A DNA stretch of 7,548 bases from Verrucomicrobiales bacterium (GCA_007125835.1 SLCJ01000334.1:1-7548); one strand, 5' to 3'. Shown: positions 1 through 7,009, numbered from the stretch's first letter. Made by a program: numbers and translations. The notes: generated by a model from the sequence alone, not told the origin.

Positions 1-2256
1 GACAGTGCCGCTGCCAGCCAAGGTCTGTCCCTCGGCCAGCGTCCAGCCACCGGTCACCGATGACACGTTGAATTCCGCTCCCGAGGCTACGGAAATCACC
101 GCCGACTGGCTGATCGACCCGGAGGCGCCAAGAGCAAGCACACCGGCGGCGACGGTGGTGTTGCCGGTGTAGGTATTGGTGCCGGTGAGGGTGAGGGTGC
201 CGCCGCCGACGGTCACCGAGCCACTTGCGCCGGATATGGCGCCTCCAAGCACGAGTTCACCGTCGCCGTCCTTGGTGAAGGCCTGATTGCGGGTGCCGCC
301 GTCAGGATTCCATGTGAGTTGCGCCGTCACGGGTTCGACGTTGATCGTCGCAGCTCCGCTATCCATCCAGAGTGTTCGGGTGGTCGTTTCGCTGCCGGTG
401 CCCGTGTAGCGGAATGTCGATCCGTTCTTGACCGCAAGGTAGCCGGTGCCGATGCCGGAGAGGGCGCTGACGCGGAGCGTGCCCTGCAGGACTTCGGTGC
501 CGCCAGAATAGCTGTTGTTTCCACTCAGGGTGAGATCCTGGGTGCCGGTGCCGCTAATGCCGGTCGAGCCGATGTGAACTGAACCTGCGCCGGAAATCTC
601 GTTTGCCACCGTTTGGGCATCGCTGCGCGAGAAGGTGAGGTGGCGACCGGAATTGATCACGACATTGGCGGTTCCTAGGGTGCCGCCGGTGCCTGCGGTG
701 GTTGCCGTGCTGTCGCCGGTCACGCCGCCGACACGGACAAAGGTATCCACCGTGACGTTACCCGACATGGTGTTTTCCCCGGTTAGGATAAAGCCGAAAT
801 TACCGTTGGTCATCCCGCCGCCGGGGTCGGCAAAAGTGACATTGCCGTCGCCGGAAATTACGCCCTGAATCTTGTTCCAACGGTCGGCACCCGCAGCATT
901 GTTGAGGATCTCGTTGGCGGAGCCGACCAACTGGATGTTGTTCGTCCAGGTCCAGTTGCCCTCAATCTGGGAGAGCTGGCCGGAGGAGGTGGCATCGCCG
1001 AGGATGATCTGGCCGGTGCCCATGGCGGTGGCTCCGTTGCGGATCGTCTGGAATTCGGAGCCGCCCTTGATGATGAGGTTGCCGCTGAAGTTGTTCCAGG
1101 AATTCGCGTCGTTGAAGCCGAGTCCGCTGCCGGTGTAGTTGAACAGTTTCACGCCGCCATCGAGGACGATGTCTCCAGCACCCGAGACACTGCGCATGCG
1201 GGCGCTGGATTTGTAGTCGAGCAGGCCGGTGCGGTTGAATTCAAGCGTTGCTCCGGCGGCCACGTTCACGGTTCCGAAACCAATGTTTCCAGTTGCTTCG
1301 CCGTTTCCGATCTGCAATCTGCCGGCACCGACGAATGTGTTTTGGTACGAATTCTCGCCACTGAGGATCTGGGTTCCAGCTCCGAGCTTTTCGAAATGAA
1401 TGCTTCGTGTGCTGTTGTTGTTCTGCACGATCCGGCCCTGGAATTCATGAGTGCCGGAGGAATTGACCGAGATCGTCCTGTTGCCCGTGCTTCCCCAATC
1501 GCTGCGGAAATCACCCAAGCCTGTGAGTGAAGTCAGGGACATCTTCGGCTTTTCCGAGCCGTCGCCCCAGGCGTCCGTCATGATGAAATCGCCGCGGTTG
1601 GTGAGGGACTCGCCGGTATCGAGCGCAAAACTTCCGGTCTGGGAGAACGTGGCCCCGCCAAAGGCCAGCCAGTTGTTGGAGAATGCGCCCAATGCGCCCG
1701 TTCCGCCGCGCAATACAAGCGTGCCGGTGAAGCTGGTGGAAGCCATTCCGGTCCAGTTCCTGGTGGCGTTGCTGTCTATTGTGAGCGTGGTCGAACCGGA
1801 GAGCGGTCCGTTCAGATTGATATTGCCGGTGTTGTTGAATGTGAGACCTACGTTGTCACCTACGTTGAGACCCGAGGAGCCGATGGCGAGTGAATTGGCA
1901 CCACCGATCACGACATCTCCACCTGGATCATCGATGCGCAGGCCGGCCCAGGTGAGATTGGCTCCGAGATTGACAGTGTTCGCACCCGAAACGGTGTTGT
2001 TCCAGACGGCCACATCGCCGGTTGCTGGCTGGGTGCCTGCTTCCCAACTCGATCCGAGGTTCAGATTGTCGGTGTTGTTGGCTTTGATCACGTCTGCCGC
2101 AATGGCCGATGACGAAAGTGCGACCACGGCAGGGAGCGAGGAGAGGAGGAAGCGGTTTGCTTTGGTTTTCATGGCGATGGATGGCGAGAGTGAAATTGCC
2201 CCTAGTGGCTGGCGAGGTCGTTGGGGCGTTCGGGGATGGATCTTCACGGTAAGCAT
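1..2256 (-). CDS. Secreted autotransporter-associated beta-strand repeat (PATR) protein, 5' part; runs off left edge
   Basis: The minus frame is open from 2256 to base 1 with no stop, giving 752 codons; the C-terminus lies outside the window. Counted from the internal ATG at 2172, residues 1-26 form a classic signal peptide (MKTKANRF, a hydrophobic LLSSLPAVVALSS core, cleavage near AIAA-D). The mature part is rich in Gly, Asn, Thr and Ser and predicts a beta-helix. At least four copies of the autotransporter-associated beta-strand repeat are visible, about residues 268-290 (LSGENSYQNTFVGAGRL), 462-480 (LTGENTMSGNVTV), 547-570 (LTLSGNNSYSGGTEVLQGTL) and 658-682 (LTLTGTNTYTGNTTVAAGVL). Such proteins are exported and thought to be surface-exposed passengers or adhesins; no catalytic domain is visible. 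Start at 2256 is chosen because GAAAGGAGG lies 10 nt upstream; 2172 is the alternative and gives a more normal signal peptide. It lies downstream of the sulfatase on the same strand, 198 bp away. Family confident, substrate or partner unknown, exact start uncertain. Confidence 0.9.
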   Translation of the reverse strand, partial: MLTVKIHPRTPQRPRQPLGAISLSPSIAMKTKANRFLLSSLPAVVALSSSAIAADVIKANNTDNLNLGSSWEAGTQPATGDVAVWNNTVSGANTVNLGANLTWAGLRIDDPGGDVVIGGANSLAIGSSGLNVGDNVGLTFNNTGNINLNGPLSGSTTLTIDSNATRNWTGMASTSFTGTLVLRGGTGALGAFSNNWLAFGGATFSQTGSFALDTGESLTNRGDFIMTDAWGDGSEKPKMSLTSLTGLGDFRSDWGSTGNRTISVNSSGTHEFQGRIVQNNNSTRSIHFEKLGAGTQILSGENSYQNTFVGAGRLQIGNGEATGNIGFGTVNVAAGATLEFNRTGLLDYKSSARMRSVSGAGDIVLDGGVKLFNYTGSGLGFNDANSWNNFSGNLIIKGGSEFQTIRNGATAMGTGQIILGDATSSGQLSQIEGNWTWTNNIQLVGSANEILNNAAGADRWNKIQGVISGDGNVTFADPGGGMTNGNFGFILTGENTMSGNVTVDTFVRVGGVTGDSTATTAGTGGTLGTANVVINSGRHLTFSRSDAQTVANEISGAGSVHIGSTGISGTGTQDLTLSGNNSYSGGTEVLQGTLRVSALSGIGTGYLAVKNGSTFRYTGTGSETTTRTLWMDSGAATINVEPVTAQLTWNPDGGTRNQAFTKDGDGELVLGGAISGASGSVTVGGGTLTLTGTNTYTGNTTVAAGVLALGASGSISQSAVISVASGAEFNVSSVTGGWTLAEGQTLAGSGTV

Positions 2257-2266
2257 ACCGATCTGT

Positions 2267-2274
2267 CCTCCTTT
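2267..2274 (-). promoter_or_regulatory. Strong Shine-Dalgarno for the beta-repeat protein
   Basis: Read on the minus strand this is AAAGGAGG, extended to GAAAGGAGG by base 2275, a nine-base match to the 16S rRNA anti-SD. It sits 10 nt before an ATG at 2256-2254 that is in frame with the beta-repeat protein. No comparable site precedes the internal ATG at 2172. It therefore argues that translation begins at 2256, giving a 28-residue Arg/Pro-containing extension before the usual signal peptide. Confidence 0.7.
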
Positions 2275-2394
2275 CGACGAGGGCAGACTTGTGGTTTTGT
2301 TTGCCTACCAGTTTGCGGGAGGGTGGGTTCCGCGATGCGAGTGGCGGGCATCCCTGCGCGCCAGCAGCTACGAAGCTTTTTTCCCCAATCCAAA

Positions 2395-2411
2395 GCGGTG
2401 CGAAGCCCCGC
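2395..2411 (-). terminator. Possible weak terminator hairpin after the sulfatase
   Basis: On the minus strand GCGG-G-GC-TTC-GC-A-CCGC folds into six base pairs with one G/A mismatch and a three-base loop. It begins 44 bp past the sulfatase stop and is followed by only three T residues (TTTGGATT). It could be a weak intrinsic terminator or just a processing or attenuating hairpin. The rest of the 198-bp spacer up to 2256 shows no gene and no clear promoter. Confidence 0.3.
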
Positions 2412-2454
2412 AGTCAAAATTCGTCCCACAGAGAGCAAACCAAGATGTTCCGGA

Positions 2455-4548
2455 TCAGGGCGCGGTCGGCGCGAGGAAATGCTTTTCCGGAACGGGCTGC
2501 TGCGGGATATCTGGGCCCCGCCAGTGCAATTTCAGGTGTGGAGTGGAGGAGGCGGAGTGGCGGGAGAAAATCCGGATGGGGTGCGGGCCGGCCTGCAGGT
2601 GGATTTCGCCTGAGGAGATTTCGTTGCCACCTGCGTATCCGCGGTCGGCGTCGATCAAACGGGCGTCGTGGAGGCGGACAAAAGCTCCGGTGTCGGTTTC
2701 CAAATGGAAGGTGTACGTGCCGTCGGTCGGCACATTGAGGTAGCCATGGGATGCGAGGCCGAAATTGCCGTCTGGGAGCGACTCCGGCATGCCGGGCGCA
2801 GCCATGGTGCCGTTGTTGTCGGGTTCAAGGCCGGTGAAAGCGGTCACCCAGGGAAAGTCCCCATGGTAGACACTGTAGGCGAGGCCGGGTTCAAGTGCGG
2901 CCGGGAGTTCGTCGGTCGCAAGGGCGGGGATCAACGGGTCGTCATACACCCGGGGGGCGCTGTCATAGGCGCGGCGGGTGCGCAATACGCGATCCTGGAA
3001 GTCCTGCTGCGAGGGCACGCCGGGACGCCCGGCCAGGTCGATGGTTTCCTGGGGGTCACGCGCCACATCATAGACCATGAAAGGCGTGTCGTAGCTGGTT
3101 ACGTTGTAGCGCACGCCTTTGTAGCCATCGAGGAACAACACCTGCATGTGCCCGCGCTTGATGTGGCGCGAGGGATGAAAATCCCCGTAAGCCGGTGTGC
3201 GGACTGCTCCGCCATTGGTGTATTCCACGTACACCACGCCATCTTCTGCGGCATCGAGGCCGGTGAGGTCGGGCACAATCGACACGCCATCACTGACCGC
3301 CGGTGCCGGCACCCCGGCCAGCTCGACGAAGGTGTTCATCCAATCGTGGAATTGCGACGACCGGGTGCTTACCCTTCCGGCCGGGATTCCGCCGGGCCAG
3401 CGCACCAGTGTCGGCACGCGGATTCCGCCCTCCCAGAGGTCGCGCTTGATGCCATCCATGGGACCGTAACTGCGGAAGAAGCGCGGGTCCTGAGCGCCGA
3501 TCTGGCCGCCACCGGCACCAGCCTCGTTGTGCGGTCCGTTGTCGGAGGTGAAAACCACGAGGGTGTTGTCGTCGAGATCCAGGTCGCGAAGCAGGTGGAA
3601 TAAGTCTGCCATGGCGTCGTCGAGACGGCGCACCATCGTGGCGTGGCGCCTCGCGGTGTCCGGCCATTCCACCTCGGGAGTGGCGGGGTCGTTGTCATGA
3701 TCCCATGTGGCATGGGCGTAGTCAGGGTGGATCCAAGAATCGATCTCACCGCCCGCCGTGTTGAGCATGGCTCCTGGCTCGCCGGCCCATTGCACGCCGC
3801 CGTGCAGGCCGCCACCCTCCGGATAGGGCATGCTGGGCACGTTGAGCTGGGCATGCGGCGCGGCATAACTCAGGTAGAGGAAAAACGGCTGTCCGGGTCG
3901 AGCTTCGACATGATCGGCAATCCATTTCTTGGCCCGGCCCGTGGCGAGGTCTGTTGAATAACATTTGTCGAGCTGATCGACGATGTTTTCGAAGCCCTCG
4001 TAGTAGGAGCGCCCGTGCTCTTTGGGATAGTGAAAATGCGCGTCGAGATGGGCGAGGTATCCCGAAAAGAAATCAAAACCCCTGTTTTGCGGATGGCCGG
4101 GATAGCCATCGCCTCCCTGCAATCCCCATTTGCCGATGACGGCCGTGGCGTAGCCAGCCTCCCGCAGCACCGACGCAAGGGTGTGGTTGTCGGCCAGCGC
4201 CTTGTCAAACTGGTTGTCCCGCACATTGGCATGCCCTTGATGCACACCAAGCAGTAGCGAAGCCCGCGACGGCGCGCATACGGGAGCCGGGACATAATGC
4301 CTGTCCATGCGCAGGCCCTCTGCCGCCATAGTATCCAGATTCGGGGTGGAGAATGCCGGCTGGTGTCGGTTGTTCTCGAACTCACGTGAGTTTTGAAAAT
4401 ACACTCCCACATCACCCCATCCGAGGTCGTCGACCAGAACGAAAATCAGATTCGGCTTCCTGGCGGCGGACGTCGCCACTGAGGAAATCGGTGCAAAGAA
4501 GATGGCCAGGGCCACGAGGACGAGCGGGGCGATGGAAAACGGGCGCAT
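2455..4548 (-). CDS. Exported formylglycine-dependent sulfatase (S1 family) with C-terminal PA14-like domain
   Basis: 697 residues from the ATG at 4548. It hydrolyses sulfate esters, probably on a sulfated polysaccharide in the periplasm or at the surface. A signal peptide (MRPFSIAPLVLVALAIFF, cleavage near residue 28) leads into the alkaline-phosphatase-like fold at KPNLIFVLVDDLGWGD. By family analogy the metal ligands are D40, D41, D336 and N337. C91 in VCAPSRA is the Cys converted to formylglycine, with R95 beside it; K140 (GKWGL), H232 (APH) and K368 also match active-site positions. The His usual after GKW is Gly142. The catalytic domain ends near residue 530; residues about 552-690 (GYLNVPTDGTYTFHLETDTG, then HPIRIFSR and LKLHWRGP) resemble a PA14 carbohydrate-binding domain, which explains the length beyond the usual 450-550. 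A frame extension to a TTG at 4572 adds eight residues and is less likely. Neither start has a good ribosome site. It is divergent from a GntR/LacI-type regulator that probably controls it. Function confident, substrate unknown. Confidence 0.96.
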   Translation of the reverse strand: MRPFSIAPLVLVALAIFFAPISSVATSAARKPNLIFVLVDDLGWGDVGVYFQNSREFENNRHQPAFSTPNLDTMAAEGLRMDRHYVPAPVCAPSRASLLLGVHQGHANVRDNQFDKALADNHTLASVLREAGYATAVIGKWGLQGGDGYPGHPQNRGFDFFSGYLAHLDAHFHYPKEHGRSYYEGFENIVDQLDKCYSTDLATGRAKKWIADHVEARPGQPFFLYLSYAAPHAQLNVPSMPYPEGGGLHGGVQWAGEPGAMLNTAGGEIDSWIHPDYAHATWDHDNDPATPEVEWPDTARRHATMVRRLDDAMADLFHLLRDLDLDDNTLVVFTSDNGPHNEAGAGGGQIGAQDPRFFRSYGPMDGIKRDLWEGGIRVPTLVRWPGGIPAGRVSTRSSQFHDWMNTFVELAGVPAPAVSDGVSIVPDLTGLDAAEDGVVYVEYTNGGAVRTPAYGDFHPSRHIKRGHMQVLFLDGYKGVRYNVTSYDTPFMVYDVARDPQETIDLAGRPGVPSQQDFQDRVLRTRRAYDSAPRVYDDPLIPALATDELPAALEPGLAYSVYHGDFPWVTAFTGLEPDNNGTMAAPGMPESLPDGNFGLASHGYLNVPTDGTYTFHLETDTGAFVRLHDARLIDADRGYAGGNEISSGEIHLQAGPHPIRIFSRHSASSTPHLKLHWRGPDIPQQPVPEKHFLAPTAP

Positions 4549-4723
4549 GAATCGGCGGGATGTGGCTCTCAAGGGCGAGACGGGAAGGTGACTGGTGAAT
4601 GATGGCGTGAAGGTGGTCCAAACGCACCCAGCGGCGAACAGCTTTCACTGGCCACCGTCGGATCGCGAGAAGTATGCCATGAGTGAGGCAGAAAGATCGA
4701 GAAAAAAAGAGGGGAGGTTCTAC

Positions 4724-4736
4724 GTTTAAAATAAAC
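4724..4736. promoter_or_regulatory. Candidate operator palindrome GTTTA-AAA-TAAAC
   Basis: A perfect 5-3-5 inverted repeat in the divergent region between the sulfatase (start 4548) and the regulator (start 4785). Symmetric sites of this sort suit a dimeric GntR or LacI-type protein, and the position, 49 bp before the regulator ATG, suits control of both genes. It lies in an AT-rich patch that may also hold a -10 element (TAAAAT at 4727-4732). No convincing -35 box was found for either direction. Binding by the neighbouring regulator is inferred. Confidence 0.4.
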
Positions 4737-4762
4737 ACAGATTTTGCTTTCCCTGCGGCGGT

Positions 4763-4775
4763 TTTCATGTTGAAA
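4763..4775. promoter_or_regulatory. Second candidate operator palindrome TTTCA-TGT-TGAAA
   Basis: Another perfect inverted repeat with the same 5-3-5 geometry, centred 39 bp from the first and ending 9 bp before the regulator ATG. Its position over the likely ribosome-binding region would suit autorepression. The half-site differs in sequence from the first palindrome, so the two may serve different proteins or one may be chance. Confidence 0.3.
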
Positions 4776-4784
4776 TAGGCCTGC

Positions 4785-5867
4785 ATGAAATCATTGTCAC
4801 GCCAAACTCTGGCCGAGCAGGCCGAGGAGCAGATTGCGGTCGCCATTCTTTCAGGCGAGCTTTCGGGGAAGCTGCCGGGTCACCGCGAGCTTTGCCGGGT
4901 GTTTGGGATCAGCCGCACCTCGTTGGAGCCAGCGCTGGCAGCGTTGGTGGCGCGCGGGCTGCTTGTGTCACGGGGTCCGCGGCGCCGCTTCGAGGTGGCG
5001 GAATCGCCGCCTCGGGTCAGGGTGATGCCTACGGCCACGCGCCGTGCTCTGGTGCTTGAGCCGACCCTTGCCGGGCTGCCCACACCCGTGGCGAGGCGTG
5101 TGGTGGATGCCCTGCGGGCGCGATTGCAGGGCGGGGCCTGGCAGTTGCAGGAACATTATCTGGCGGTCGATCAGAGTCGAAAGAACGCCCGAAGATTCTC
5201 TGCGATCCTCAATGCCGAACAGCCTGATCTTGTGATCGTTGTCGGTGGACACGCCCATACCATTGAATGGTTCCGGCAGCGGGGCGTGCCTTTCCTATGT
5301 TTCGGCGGCGATACCAAAGGGCGCCCGGTCACCGCCGTCAACTACGACGCCGACAGTATGACCCACGACGCGCTGCGGCACCATTTGCAGGCTGGATGCC
5401 GGGATCCGTTCATCCCGCTGAGGGTTCGGACACCGGGGTTTGTGGAGCGGGTGCGTGGCGCGGTGGCGCAGGAACTGGAGGCGGCGGGCATCCGCTTCTC
5501 CGCAGAATGGCATACCCCCATCCTGCGCGAGAACAACCCGGACGCACTTCACGAAGTGGTGGACAGGAGATTCCAACGCCGCGTGCCGGACGCCTGGCTC
5601 TGTTTCGGGCACGACATGTTGATCGCGGCCATGGGCATCGCGGCGTGCCGGGGGATGCGCATGCCGCATGAGGTCGCGCTCACTCTCCTCGGCCCGCGCC
5701 AGGACCTGCCATGGCTGCCACCGTGGATCGGCGGATTCGACTTTCCCATTGCCCCCGTCGCCAGCCTCCTCGCCAAATGGCTCCATCAGGGAGAGCAAAT
5801 GCGGGATGTCGGAATCACCCGTATTCGTCCCGTCTGGCAGCCCGGCGAATCTCCATCGGCCGGGTAG
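4785..5867 (+). CDS. GntR-type winged-helix regulator with LacI-like ligand-binding domain
   Basis: 360 residues. Residues about 5-72 form a GntR-type winged helix: the run ILSGELSGKLPGHRELCRVF is followed by GISRTSLEPALAALVARGLL, matching the family pattern SGEL..LP..REL...GVSR..V..AL..L...GLL. Residues about 85-350 look like the type I periplasmic-binding fold of LacI-type regulators: PDLVIVVGG near 147, the strand GVPFLCFGG near 167, VNYDADSMTHDALRHHL near 185, then PDAWLCFGHDMLIAAMGIAACRGMRMPHEVALTLLG at 268-303. This architecture (as in AraR) usually senses a sugar and acts as a dimer. The ATG at 4785 gives an N-terminus of normal length; only a weak AGG precedes it. It is transcribed away from the sulfatase, with two palindromes between them, so sulfatase control and autoregulation are the natural inference. 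The ligand cannot be told from sequence. Confidence 0.9.
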   Translation: MKSLSRQTLAEQAEEQIAVAILSGELSGKLPGHRELCRVFGISRTSLEPALAALVARGLLVSRGPRRRFEVAESPPRVRVMPTATRRALVLEPTLAGLPTPVARRVVDALRARLQGGAWQLQEHYLAVDQSRKNARRFSAILNAEQPDLVIVVGGHAHTIEWFRQRGVPFLCFGGDTKGRPVTAVNYDADSMTHDALRHHLQAGCRDPFIPLRVRTPGFVERVRGAVAQELEAAGIRFSAEWHTPILRENNPDALHEVVDRRFQRRVPDAWLCFGHDMLIAAMGIAACRGMRMPHEVALTLLGPRQDLPWLPPWIGGFDFPIAPVASLLAKWLHQGEQMRDVGITRIRPVWQPGESPSAG

Positions 5868-5892
5868 CGAGAACCAATGCCTTCCCATCCGG

Positions 5893-6810
5893 TCAAGGCA
5901 CTTCGATGGTAGAAATCACGCCAGCGAGGAAATCGTCGCGCTCGTCGGCAGCCACGATCCCCTCGATGCGGTGCCGCAACACGGCGGGCAACACGCCTTT
6001 GACATCCTCGGGATAGACCGCAGCGCGCCCGGCGAGGAACGCACGTGCCTGGGCCATTCGCAGCAGACCCAGTGAAGCGCGCACGGAAACACAGGGCGCG
6101 CCCCGCGCCTGCCTGCGCACCTCTTCGCACAGACGCACCACATATTCGCGCACGGGTTCGGCCACCGCTACTGCCGCCACCTCCCGGCCGCACTCCAAAA
6201 TCGACTCCGGGGACAGCTCGGAGCTGGGGGCGGTTTGGCCCGCTGCGGCGGCGAAACCCCGGTCAAGATGCAGGCCCAGCACGTCCAACTGGGTGCGCAC
6301 ATCCGGCAGGTTCATAGCGATGGAAACGAGAAATCGGTCGAGCTGGGGTTCCGGCAGCGGGAACGTGCCTGTCGGATAGGCATCGTTGCGCGTGGCCACG
6401 ACCATGAAAGGCTCGCGCAGCCGGTGGGTGGTGCCATCCACGGTCACCTGGCCCTCGTTCATGCACTCCAGCAGCGCACTCTGCACCCGCGGGCTGGTGC
6501 GGTTAATTTCATCGGCCAGCAGCAGGTGCGTGAACACGGGCCCGGGAAGAAACCGGAAGGCACCCTTTCCCTGGTCATACAGATTGAAGCCGAGCACGTC
6601 GGCGGGCATCAAATCCGGGGTGAACTGCACGCGGCGGAACTCGCCGCCGAATGCCCAGGCCAGCGCCTGCGCTAGGGACGTTTTGCCGATTCCGGGAGGG
6701 CCTTCAATCAGCGCGTGCCCGCCCGCCAGCAGACACTCCAGCAGCAGATCCGCTGCCGGACCACTCCCCAACACCTCGCCACGCAGACGCGCGCCCAAAT
6801 TCTCGATCAT
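5893..6810 (-). CDS. MoxR-type AAA+ ATPase
   Basis: 305 residues from the ATG at 6810. Members of this family act as chaperone-like ATPases that activate or assemble partner proteins, often von Willebrand or DUF58 proteins. Visible motifs: a family-typical opening (MIENLGARLRGEVLGSG, then LLAGGHALIEG), Walker A GPPGIGKT at 37-44, FTPDLMPADVLG at 63-74, Walker B LLLADEIN at 96-103, sensor 1 ATRND at 139-143 (the family usually has ATQNP), the arginine-finger region PLPEPQLDRF near 151-160, and sensor 2 SVRASLGLL at 242-250 where GASPRA is common. The frame stays open upstream to a TTG at 6906, but those 32 extra residues are Trp/Gly/Arg-rich and unlike the family, so the ATG is preferred. GAAGGA lies almost against that ATG, too close for an ideal Shine-Dalgarno. 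No usual MoxR partner lies downstream, because the regulator converges on it 25 bp away. Its clients are unknown. Confidence 0.94.
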   Translation of the reverse strand: MIENLGARLRGEVLGSGPAADLLLECLLAGGHALIEGPPGIGKTSLAQALAWAFGGEFRRVQFTPDLMPADVLGFNLYDQGKGAFRFLPGPVFTHLLLADEINRTSPRVQSALLECMNEGQVTVDGTTHRLREPFMVVATRNDAYPTGTFPLPEPQLDRFLVSIAMNLPDVRTQLDVLGLHLDRGFAAAAGQTAPSSELSPESILECGREVAAVAVAEPVREYVVRLCEEVRRQARGAPCVSVRASLGLLRMAQARAFLAGRAAVYPEDVKGVLPAVLRHRIEGIVAADERDDFLAGVISTIEVP

Positions 6811-6894
6811 TTCCTTCACGCCCCCAGCCTTCACCCCGCACGCCGCCCCGCGCAAGCCAAAATCCCACCACATCCCGGCGATTTCCCACCAGAA

Positions 6895-6921
6895 GCGGCG
6901 GCACAAGCCAAATGCTGCCGC
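6895..6921. repeat. GC-rich hairpin (REP-like) next to the repeat array
   Basis: GCGGCGGC at 6895-6902 pairs with GCTGCCGC at 6914-6921 (eight pairs, one of them G-T) around an 11-base loop. It directly abuts the first degenerate copy of the AT-rich repeat. No gene ends here on the plus strand, so an ordinary terminator role is unlikely. It lies in the MoxR upstream region, and a hairpin near a RAYT gene recalls REP elements, but the GTAG tetranucleotide typical of classical REPs was not seen. Confidence 0.4.
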
Positions 6922-6981
6922 TAAAATATCGTAAAATATTGCCTGCCAGTAAAATATTGCCTGCCAGAATTTACTTGTGCC
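6900..6981. repeat. 8-bp inverted repeat GGCACAAG / CTTGTGCC spanning part of the array
   Basis: GGCACAAG at 6900-6907 is matched in inverted orientation by CTTGTGCC at 6974-6981, 66 bp apart, with the first two full 18-bp repeats between them. The left arm overlaps the GC-rich hairpin. The match weakens beyond eight bases, so this may be the remnant ends of a small element or chance. Confidence 0.35.
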
Positions 6982-7009
6982 TAATATTGCCTAAAATATT
7001 GCCTGCCAG
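6922..7009. repeat. Array of 18-bp repeats TAAAATATTGCCTGCCAG
   Basis: Three exact copies at 6932-6949, 6950-6967 and 6992-7009. The first two are directly adjacent. Degenerate copies lie at 6922-6931 (TAAAATATCG) and 6982-6991 (TAATATTGCC). Copies two and three are each followed by AATTT and a related pyrimidine-rich stretch, so the longer unit is about 24-27 bp. The 18-bp core is six codons long, so every frame keeps its phase through the first two copies. The array is AT-rich within GC-rich DNA, between the MoxR start and the transposase start. It could be an iteron-like protein-binding site, a non-autonomous repeat moved by the transposase, or slippage-generated promoter DNA. Confidence 0.9.

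Noticed and set aside
2257..2454. Riboswitch upstream of the beta-repeat protein
   Set aside because: GGTAGGCAAAC recalls part of a c-di-GMP-I aptamer and a short imperfect hairpin is present at 2282-2305, but the remaining conserved elements and pairings are missing.
1451..2743. 430-residue plus-strand open frame
   Set aside because: It is antisense to the beta-repeat protein, crosses the intergenic spacer and runs into the sulfatase antisense. Its product is Pro/Val/Ser-rich low complexity on the first part, as expected for the complement of a Gly/Asn/Thr-rich repeat gene, and shows no domain.
2668..3603. 311-residue plus-strand open frame
   Set aside because: It lies fully inside the sulfatase on the opposite strand. 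The sulfatase frame carries all family motifs; this one has none.
4549..4572. TTG start for the sulfatase
   Set aside because: It adds only eight residues before a normal signal peptide that already starts at an ATG, and it has no ribosome-binding site.
4412..4846. 144-residue minus-strand open frame across the divergent promoter region
   Set aside because: It overlaps the 5' ends of both the sulfatase and the regulator, has no recognisable domain, and would occupy the region expected to hold promoters.
6811..6906. N-terminal extension of the MoxR ATPase from a TTG
   Set aside because: The 32 extra residues do not resemble the family, and the ATG at 6810 begins exactly where MoxR proteins usually begin.
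6932..7009. CRISPR array
   Set aside because: The repeats are only 18 bp, two copies abut with no spacer, and no cas gene is present.
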